Shown: in pieces, positions 56,248-64,000 of the stretch
How positions within the stretch are numbered: position 1 is the first letter of the stretch
Layout of the letters: every line of letters begins with the position of its first letter
Assembly (NCBI GenBank): GCA_022496205.1
Contig: WTXD01000017.1
Span: forward strand, 372,001-436,000
Direction: 5' to 3'
From: Gloeopeniophorella convolvens
Lineage: Eukaryota; Basidiomycota; Agaricomycetes; Russulales
DNA length: 64,000 bases
Notes under the pieces: generated by a model
Seen by the model: only the letters and a program-made list of their open reading frames with translations
The model's database searches: none
Told to the model about the DNA's origin: nothing
Position numbers and translations under genes: made by a program

Positions 56248-58656
56248 ATGTCGGCAGCTCACGAACACTCCGATCCCAAGTCAGACTCCATCAAGTACGA
56301 CAGTTCCCCGGAGCCTCCATACAAAGCACCGTTAGAAGAATATGAACTTGATGAAAGTGGACGGCCGCCATGGATGCTGACGTATCCCGAGATCAAGCTC
56401 CTCGGCATCGCTGGGGTGAGCGAGATTATTGTGGTCGTGTGCTCAGCATTTCCTCACAATTTGCCTAGGTTGGCTTCTTTTTGGACGGTGCGTCAAGTTA
56501 ACTACCATACATTCACACATCAATTCACATGTCGATAGCATATGATCTGTTCATCATCAACGTACGTCGTGGCTATGCATCATCCTCAACTTCTTAGCGT
56601 TCACACGACACTCCAACATAGCCTGTTGCAACAATGTTGCAATACCGCCTTTATGGTGGAAATAAACTCCCTAATGGGCTTCAGGGCTTCGTCAAGGCGT
56701 CCGCCAACATTGGTAGTGTCATTGGGCAGTTCGGCTTCGGTGCGCACACACCCTCGCAGGGTTATCTCGATGCCCATCCCTAAAACTTCCGAAGGTTTCG
56801 CTGCCGACGCGCTCGGACGCAAGGCGGTCTGTGAGTGGTCATGTGACCTATATTCCGGAACCACTCTGACCAGATGCAGACGGAAAGGAACTCATGCTCA
56901 TCATCTTCGCAACTATAATGTGCATCAGTGACCCCACAGGTATCATCTAGACACAAGCTCTTCTTTCGCCCATCGCTTATGCTTCTCTCAGGTGATCTCA
57001 GCCCGAACAGCGCCCTCGTCTGGCTCGGTGTCTGGCGAATTGTCCTCGGAATCGGCGTAGGTGGTGACTATCCTATGTCCGCTTCCGTGACCACAGATCG
57101 CACTCGGCTCCGGAAGCGCGGAACCATGCTTGCCTACATCTTTGCGAACCAAGGATGGGGCTCGCTTGTCGGTTCGCTTGTCACGCTCATCACGCTTGCA
57201 TGTTACAAGCACGTGATGGACGACGAAGGCGAGACGACAAAGGTTGATGGCGGTACGACTAGTCACCCTTCCAAGTTGAGATCTTTCCACTTAAACCGTT
57301 CGCGAACAGTATGGCGCATCGTCATCGGGCTTTCCCTCATCCCGGCTTTCGGTACGCTGTATCAGCGGTTGACCCTTCCGGAGTCCACACGCTACCTCGA
57401 GTCACGACAAAACCCTGCTAGCATCGACACAGAATCCGTGCCAGAAAAGAGGGTCGCCATGAGCGGCAAGCCTGCAGGCGACGCGACCCCGCAGAGCTCA
57501 CCCAAACTGGTTGCCGTTGCCGTCGGCCAGCAGAAGGCACCCTGGAGAGACTTTTTCACCTACTTCTCGGAGTGGCGTCACTTCCGCATCCTACTCGGCA
57601 CCTGCTCGTGCTGGTTCCTCCTCGATATCGCCTTCTATGGAATCAACCTCAACCAGAACGTCGTGCTGCAGCAGATTGGGTTCGACGGCTCGAGCGGCTC
57701 AGCGTGGGAGCGTCTCTGGAAGATCGCAATCGGGAACATCATCATCACGGCGCTTGGATTCGTCCCTGGTCAGTATGACCCTTCGCTCCACAGCTTTGTT
57801 GGTTCGAAGCCTAACGGGGACATCTGCTGACGACAAACGTGCGCAGGGTACTATGTGACCGTGCTCACCATCGAAAAGCTTGGGCGCAAGTGGATTCAAA
57901 TCCAGGGCTTCCTGATGGCCGCGCTATTTTGTGGGTGGACTTTCTGACAACCGTTGTTGGAGTAACATGTGCTCATGTTCCTGCGGCGGCTCCAGTGGGA
58001 ATCATGGCGGGAAAGTTTCACGATTTGAGCACAGCCGCGTTCGTCGTCTGCTTCGCGTTCTTGCAGGCGAGTCCCGTGCCGCACTGTCTCCAAGTACAGC
58101 GTTCGTGTTAACTCGTTCCGGCAGTTCTTCTTCAACTTCGGAGCCAACGCGTGAGCTTCACTCGCTTGAAAGTATTTCCTATCTGACGTTGTGCCTCGCC
58201 GCCGTGGGACAGTACGACATATGTGTGTATCCTCGTCTCCCAACTATCTGGTTTCTGCGGTTCTAATCTTGTCGTGGCAGTGCTACCCTGCTGAAGTCTT
58301 CCCGACGCGCTTCCGCGCGACTGCTCACGGTATCTCTGCTGCATCCGGCAAGGCCGGCGCGATTATCTCGTCGCTGGCGTTCAATGCGCTCAGTACCTCG
58401 ATCGGCACGCCTGACGTGCTCTGGAGTGCGTATTCTGCTTTGTTTTTCATACTCGCCGTGATCTGATATCGTCGGCGTACAGTCTTCATGGGCTGCTGCT
58501 TCTTGGGTGCAGGTGCGCTATCTTGTCTCGGTTCTTGCTTGTCTTCGTCCTGACATACCCTTCATAGGCTTCACTCTCCTCCTGCCCGAGGTCAAGGGAC
58601 GTGATCCCGACGTAATTTACGCCGAGGAGCTGCGCGCAGCGGCGCGCGGCGATTGA
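56248..58656 (+). CDS. Phosphate:H+ symporter, PHO84 type (MFS, PHS family)
   Basis: Plasma-membrane importer of inorganic phosphate. Start [20 protein letters not shown] at 56248, a hydrophilic N-terminus, then the first transmembrane region [13 protein letters not shown] across two introns. Next come [52 protein letters not shown] (loop 2-3) and the PHS signature [12 protein letters not shown]. There is a large cytoplasmic loop around 57370-57560, then [67 protein letters not shown] and [20 protein letters not shown]. About ten introns, no defects. Confidence 0.9.
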
Positions 58657-59124
58657 GAGGACACCAATACCCTCTCCCCTTCTTGGATGGTGGCGTTCTA
58701 GATTGCCACAGTACTACCCCCAAGGGACGATGCCGCTTAATGATCCATGAGGATAAATGTAGAATTTACCGCGATTGTAACAGATGGATGTATCAGATGC
58801 CCAAAATATTATGTGCTTTGCATGCGAGCGCCATGCTGCAGGGCTCGATAATTCAAGTACTGGTATGAAGTCTAAGTCGGGTTGAAGTCGGGTTCCGAAA
58901 TCGACATCATCCACGCGCGTACCCTCGCAGTCAAGGCGAGGTCCCACCCCCACCGGACCGAGGGAGGTCAGGGTCGTCGGGCCGACAAGATTACGCTCAG
59001 ATTTGTCAGCAATTCCGAAATAGCGCTTAGCAAACCATCCTCAACTGGATTCTCAGATTCTAGCAAGGCGACTACATTACCTTCAATTTGTTGGAACCTT
59101 GCACCGTTGCCAAGCTGCTCAAAT
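58657..59124. other. Intergenic DNA upstream of glutathione synthetase
   Basis: The open frame runs upstream from the chosen ATG to 58882 but lacks family similarity, so it is treated as leader. Confidence 0.4.
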
Positions 59125-60836
59125 ATGAGCGTCTTTACTTCGTGGCCGCCTGATGTCTCGATAGAACAACTCGATCAGCTCACTCTCCTAGCCACCACGT
59201 ACGCGCTGTCTCATTCTCTACTTTATCTCCCTCCATTCTCGTCCAAGAGCCCGCCGCCACCTTCACCAGAGTCTGCCATCCATGCCCCAATTTCCCTGTT
59301 TCCTACACCCATTCCGCGCCGGCTCTTCGCTCAAGCAGTGGCCTTGCAACGCGCCTACAATACTCTATATGCCCGTGTCACGCTCGATACTGCATTCCTT
59401 GACGAGGTCATGGGTCCTGGGGGCGTAGCTGATGTGGATGATTTTACCCGCGCGTTGTGGTCTGCATGGAAGGGTCTGCGCGATGAAGGTGTCCCTTCGG
59501 TGCGTCCGAAAACATTGTGGTCTTGGGTCGCGCCACTGAATACGATCAGCCTCTTCATCTAGGCCTATTTCGCTCCGACTACCTGCTGCATCAACCCAAC
59601 CCTGAAGATCCGATTGAATTGAAACAAGTCGAATTTAATACCATCTCTTCGTCTTTTGGCGCACTATCGCAGCAAGTGACTGGATTGCATCGGTATGTAA
59701 ACGATCTTCCAAATCGCGCACTTCGTCTGAGGGTTCTAGCAACCTGTCCGTTTAGCTACCTTGCAAGGTCTACTCAATATTTCGACACATCTCCGCTATT
59801 GTCACCAGAGAATTTCCCACCCAATGAAACTGTCAAGGGCCTTGCCGCAGGATTAGCAGAGGCACATGGAGTATATGGGAATCCTGAGTAAGTAGGGCTT
59901 CAGCGTTCCTCACCCATTCCAATAGCTTAATATCGTGACCAGTGCGCATATCCTTTTCGTCGTTCAACCCAATGAACGAAACATCTTCGACCAACGCCTG
60001 CTCGAATACGAACTACTTGAATCGTAAGCGATCAGATGCGTTTTGATTTAAGGATCGCGCTAATATCTCCCCGCAGACACGGAACCCATGTCACTCGTCG
60101 AACATTTGCCGAACTCTCCACCACCGCTTCGGTCTCCCCCACTCGTTCTCTCTTGATCACACCGATCACGTCCGGGCTCAATATCGCACCAGTCGAGATC
60201 TCGGTCGTCTATTACCGTGCAGGCTACACCCCGACCGACTACGCCTCCGCCGCCGACTACGCCACCCGCGCGCTCCTGGAGCGCTCACGCGCTGCGCAGT
60301 GCCCAAGCCTCGCACTACAGCTTGCAGGTGGGAAGAAGGTCCAGGAGGTGCTCACGCGCCCCGGCGTGATCGAACGCTTCCTCGACGTAGACACAGAGAC
60401 CGCTGCCGCGCTGCGCACGAGCTGGGTGGGCCTGTGGGCGCTCGACGCGCCGGGCGGCGCGGAGGACGCCGTCCGCCGCGCGGAGGACCTCGTGCTCAAG
60501 CCGCAGCGCGAGGGCGGTGGCAACAACGTCTACCGCGGCGCGATCCCCGCGTTCGTTGCGCGCCTGCCGGAGGCGGAGCGCGCAGCGTGGGTCGCGATGG
60601 AACTCATTCGCCCGCCGCGCGGCGTTGGTGCGCACCTCGTGCGCTCGGGAGCGGGTAGGGTTGGCGCGCGCGTTGTGAGCGAGCTCGGTATTTTTGGCCG
60701 GGCGTTGTTTGGGGACGGCCGGGAGGTGAAGGAGGAGCAGGTTGGGTGGCTGGTACGGACGAAGGCGGAGGATGTGGACGAGGGCGGTGTCGCGGCGGGA
60801 TTCTCGGTGTTGGACAGCATCGTACTGGTGGACTAG
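59125..60836 (+). CDS. Glutathione synthetase (eukaryotic type)
   Basis: ATP-grasp ligase joining gamma-glutamylcysteine and glycine, the second step of glutathione synthesis, in the cytosol. The start is at 59125 (MSVFTSWPPDVSIEQLDQLT). It continues with PIPRRLFAQAVALQRAYNTL, LHLGLFRSDYLLHQPNPEDP, LKQVEFNTISSSFGALS, ILFVVQPNERNIFDQR, ISVVYYRAGYTP, RSRAAQCPSLALQLAGGKKV, the ATP-binding glycine-rich loop LKPQREGGGNNVYRG, MELIRPP and a normal C-terminus. About four introns; the last exon is GC-rich. Length is near 480 residues. No defect. Confidence 0.92.
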
Positions 60837-61317
60837 GTGAGTCGCGCTATCTGCGCCTTTGCTTGTGCGTCTGACGCGATCTCTTGTAGGGTTGAGGCAA
60901 TGCCATGTTGTACGGGCCATGTGACAGCGTTAACAGTGTGCAGAAGGTCAAGAAACTGTGTTCTAAATAACAATTTGTGGACTTATTCTGGCGAAACGGA
61001 AGCACCCTCTGGACGCCCTCGACCAAGGACGAGCTCTCCATCTCACGAAGGTCTTTCAAGAGCATGTGAGTGTCGGCAGTGGGGGTACGGGCGACGAAGC
61101 GCGACAATGCCGCAATACTGGCTAATGCACGGCGTGCCCCTGGAGTCGACGACGATCCATTTCGCCGCCAAATTTGCATTCGGGCGACTATTTTGGTCAC
61201 GTTCTCAACTCGAGCACCCACGACTGCCAGCAAATCGTGTATGCTAAATACCCTCGGAACCCGACAATTCCCCATGACCTCGATTTTCCTGCATGCTGGC
61301 AGACCAGAAGAGGCCCA
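60837..61317. other. Intergenic DNA between glutathione synthetase and GH131
   Basis: About 480 bases; no supported gene. Confidence 0.4.
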
Positions 61318-61323
61318 TATAAA
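61318..61323 (+). promoter_or_regulatory. TATA box of the GH131 gene
   Basis: TATAAA in AGGCCCATATAAAGC, only 35 bases before the ATG, implying a very short 5' leader. Confidence 0.5.
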
Positions 61324-61357
61324 GCCGTGATCGGAAGTTGGGAGAAATGGTAGAGAA

Positions 61358-62508
61358 ATGCTGTTCTCCGCTGTTACTGTTGCTCTGAACCTTGCAGCTG
61401 TCGCTTTGGCGACTCCTGTGCTTTGGGAAGGACGCGCGCCGTTTAGCTACACAGAAGCCGACATCAACGAGTCATTCGGACCTTTCCTTAGGTGCCCTCG
61501 TGTGCTATGTCTTGTTTGCAAGGCTAATAGACTACAGCGTTGTGAAAGGGACGCAGAATGCCAGTCACGTAAGTCAATACCTCTCTCCATCAGGACGGCT
61601 TGCTTAGACCACCATGGGTTCTCGCAGTACTTCACGTTCCTGAGCCACTCCCAGCCCACAACTCCGCTCTGGCCCACCACGCCTGACCAGCCCATCCGCT
61701 CTGCAATCGACAACTCGTCCGTCTTCACGCCCGGTGGCAGCGCGCCGCAGCTCGGCTTCCGCCGCGGCGAGATCATCGCGCAGCCATTCGAGAACGGGAA
61801 TCGCACCACGTTCGACGCGGTGCTCGAGAGCGGCGTCACCGCGTTCCACTTCTCCGTGCAGGCGGATGAGCAGCTGCCGTTGAACTATGAGCACGAGTAT
61901 CAGGTTGTTTGGATCGAGCCCAACGACGGGACGCACGTGTTTGACCTTCAGATCGGTACGTGCGTCTTCGATACTGGGCCGGTTGCCATACTTACCACAC
62001 AACGATAATAGGCACGCCATTCAACACAACGTTGTCGAGCGCAGCGGCACGCGTGCTCCGCATCCGCGCACACGACGGCACCGTGCTGTTCCAGACGTCG
62101 TTCACGCCTGCCTCATGGCACAACTTCGCGGTTGCAGTCGACTGGGACAATCTCACGCTCAAGGTGTTCTACTCGAAAGACGCGCTCCCGCTCACAGCCG
62201 TCTCGAAGGTCGAGCCAAATTCGAGCGCTACCAAAGGCCCGGATGGGCAGGGAGAGTTCCACTTTGGTGTTCTCAAGGTTTGCCGCGCCGACCTAGTGCA
62301 CGTGCTTCTGCGCTGTCTGATCCCTATCTTGCGCCTCTAGCTCCCTTTGATCGATCTTTCTGAGCCGGCATCGGAGCAGGGCGATGTGGTTCATTTTGGT
62401 ATCCAGGAGGGCACGCACGAGGCGCTAATCTACTCGGGAGTATTCGTCGAGAACACACAGCACGGCGTCAGCGTCGGGTATGGCCTGACCGAGCCCGTGG
62501 GGCACTAG
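61358..62508 (+). CDS. GH131 beta-glucanase, secreted
   Basis: Glycoside hydrolase family 131 enzyme acting on beta-1,3/1,4/1,6-glucans outside the cell. A signal peptide (MLFSAVTVALNLAAVALATP) is followed by LWEGRAPFSYTEADINESFG, SVVKGTQNASHYFTFL, SAIDNSSVFTPGGSAPQLGF, RRGEIIAQP, HFSVQADEQLPLNYEHEYQV, WIEPNDGTHVFDLQIG and WHNFAVAVDWDNLTLKVFYS. It ends GVSVGYGLTEPVGH. Four introns were seen and there is no C-terminal CBM1. About 300 residues, usual for the family. The Arg and Glu of FRRGE may include active-site residues (inference). Intact. Confidence 0.88.
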
Positions 62509-62590
62509 GCCACAAGCTGAACAAAAGTACTTGTGTTACCTAGTACACGAATACACGCGTCTACACGAATTGCTTTGTTTGACCTCGTCA

Positions 62591-64000
62591 TTAGTCGCTT
62601 TCCTTCAATAACCCTTCTATACGTTCAACTAGATCTCCCTTCGCCCAAAACTTCACCCAGTCAAGCCGGCTCCTTTTGAGCTTCGGCTCTAGATCAAAGC
62701 ACGCAGGCGGGAGCACGACGCGCTCGCTCCGCCGCTGCCAGTACAGCACGACCTCGCGCACATCCACATGCTGCCCCTGATGCACGACCGCCTCGATCAG
62801 CTTCCGCCCACGCTCGTCCGCCGCGACGCTCGGCGGGTCCTCGCGCAGGTCCGGCCAGATGTTTGCCGCGAGGTGGTGGACCGCCATCCAGCGCACGAAG
62901 CCCTCGATAGGCGCGCGCGTGCGGCGCCCCACGAGCGCGCTCAGCAGCGCGGCGACGACGTCCGGCGACTGCTCTGCGGGCCAGAGGAACGCGCCCGCGG
63001 ACGCGCCGACGACACGCTCGATCGGCGTGCGCACGGTGCCGAGCACGTGCGCCGTCTCCGCGTACAGCAACTTGCGGTAGTCCGCCGCGTAGCGCTGCGC
63101 GAGCGGCGGGAGCAGCAGCGCGCCGAAGAGCGGATGCGCGAACGAGACGGCGTCGTACAGCGCGACGAAGTCCGTGTAGAACTGGAAGAACGGCGTGCCC
63201 GCGCCGAGGAAGCGCGCTGCCGCCGCCTCGATGTCGTCCTGCCCCGCGACGCGCGGTGCGGCGGAAGCGGAGAGGCCGTCCGGGGACGCGCCGAGCGTGC
63301 AGGGCAGCAGGAGCGCTTCCATGAGCGCGTTGACGGCGCTGTCGCGGAAGACTTCGCTGCGCTCCTCGTCGTTCGCGGATGGCGCGCCTTGAGCTTGCCC
63401 GTGCTCGAGCATGAACACTTTCATGCAGTTGAACGCTATTTCTGCGCGGCTCATGGCAAACTCTGGTACGCCGTTTGCGAGTACCGCTTCGCGCACTGCA
63501 CGCGCGAGGAGCAGCGAGGCGCGGACGACGTCCGTCTCATTTGCGTCCCAGTCTGAAGGCAGGTGCTGCCACACCGGAGACGTTCCGGAACGCAACAGAT
63601 GGTCGAGAGGGAGGAACGGCCAGTCACTCGAAAATAGGAACCCGAATGTGCGAGTGGCGGGGAGGCGCAGCGTTGTCGCGAGCTTGAGCGAGGAAGGCGT
63701 TGGCAAGAGCGGCGCGACGCGGATGCGCGGGGCTTCCTCCGCCTCGTCCTCCTCGTCGCCTTGGGGCTCAGCTTTCTTCTCGAGTGACATGAGCCCGGAT
63801 GTGAGGAACGGCTTCAGAATGCGCAGTCCTCCGCGAGACCACACTTCGGGTGGCATGCTCCAGCCAGCAGCATCGAGGTATTCTTCATTCACCAGCTCGA
63901 CAACTGCCCCCAGCAGCCCTTGCGCGACATCTTCGTCCCCAGGAAGGAGCCGAAGAAGCACAACGCTGACTTGTGCGAGCCAAAAGGAGTCCGTTATGGT
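62591..64000 (-). CDS. RPAP1, RNA polymerase II-associated protein 1 (C-terminal part; 5' end outside window)
   Basis: C-terminal portion of the RPAP1/MINIYO protein needed for Pol II assembly and nuclear import. One exon is open from the window edge to the stop at 62591. It contains FLFSSDWPFLPLDHLLRSGT, PVWQHLPSDWDANETDVVRA, FFQFYTDFVALYDAVSFAHP and LFGALLLPPLAQRYAADYRK, all fitting the RPAP1 C-terminal domain, and ends ERIEGLLKESD. It is very GC-rich, which explains long antisense frames such as 62768-63556. The frame continues without a stop to position 64000, so the true start lies outside. Confidence 0.85.
   Translation of the reverse strand, partial: TITDSFWLAQVSVVLLRLLPGDEDVAQGLLGAVVELVNEEYLDAAGWSMPPEVWSRGGLRILKPFLTSGLMSLEKKAEPQGDEEDEAEEAPRIRVAPLLPTPSSLKLATTLRLPATRTFGFLFSSDWPFLPLDHLLRSGTSPVWQHLPSDWDANETDVVRASLLLARAVREAVLANGVPEFAMSRAEIAFNCMKVFMLEHGQAQGAPSANDEERSEVFRDSAVNALMEALLLPCTLGASPDGLSASAAPRVAGQDDIEAAAARFLGAGTPFFQFYTDFVALYDAVSFAHPLFGALLLPPLAQRYAADYRKLLYAETAHVLGTVRTPIERVVGASAGAFLWPAEQSPDVVAALLSALVGRRTRAPIEGFVRWMAVHHLAANIWPDLREDPPSVAADERGRKLIEAVVHQGQHVDVREVVLYWQRRSERVVLPPACFDLEPKLKRSRLDWVKFWAKGDLVERIEGLLKESD

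Noticed and set aside
60315..60920. 201-codon minus-strand ORF
   Set aside because: It lies opposite the GC-rich last exon of glutathione synthetase, whose motifs are unmistakable.
62768..63556. 262-codon plus-strand ORF rich in Arg and Ala
   Set aside because: It is antisense to the RPAP1 exon, and GC-rich coding DNA produces long antisense frames. Composition (Arg/Glu/Ala runs) fits no protein family.

Overview
This window is eukaryotic nuclear DNA from a filamentous basidiomycete, most likely an Agaricomycete of the wood-decay type (inference). Nearly every gene is split by several introns of about 45-60 bases with GT..AG ends. The gene set includes secreted type-B esterases, GH131, a GPI-anchored GH37 trehalase, a pepsin-like secreted protease, tandem P450s and a TPR-CHAT protein. 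Two intact nuclear tRNA genes are present; no bacterial operon or CRISPR structure is seen.

Left third (1-20.3 kb): a recombination-prone accessory locus. Four type-B carboxylesterase/lipase genes (E1-E4) lie on the minus strand. E2 and E3 sit in two copies of a segmental duplication (about 3.16-6.47 kb and 13.08-17.34 kb); E3 is intact and E2 is clearly dead. Between them are three tandem plus-strand copies of a metallo-beta-lactamase-fold lactonase-like gene (A, B, C). A and C are pseudogenes and B is nearly intact with one apparent frameshift. Copy C is cut by a small non-autonomous transposon with inverted repeats, and its end is fused to the C-terminal remnant of a DUF1365-like gene. The N-terminal remnant of a DUF1365-like gene lies about 9.5 kb away at the edge of the other duplicated block.

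Middle (20-40 kb): GPI-anchored trehalase, an RBM25-type splicing factor (RRM plus PWI), tRNA-Leu(CAG) with a 9-base intron, a broken aspartic protease gene, a small proline-rich ORF, a PRMT3-type arginine methyltransferase, and three small low-complexity genes (35.9-39.5 kb) that appear to form one uncharacterised family through shared Y-G-[LW] repeats and a shared intron position.

Right third (40-64 kb): an aldehyde dehydrogenase, tRNA-Ala(AGC), two tandem P450s, a CCDC25-like NFACT-R protein, a 1096-residue intronless TPR-CHAT putative caspase-like protease, a 2-oxoglutarate/Fe(II) dioxygenase, a PHO84-type phosphate transporter, glutathione synthetase, GH131 and the C-terminal part of RPAP1. 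The ALDH, P450s, dioxygenase and glutathione synthetase are compatible with oxidative or xenobiotic metabolism, but nothing in the sequence shows that they form one regulated cluster.

The least explained items are the TPR-CHAT gene, the small Y-G-[LW] family, and the esterase/lactonase array with its linked decay and rearrangement. Exon structures were inferred by eye from splice signals and paralogue comparison, so exact junctions are provisional.
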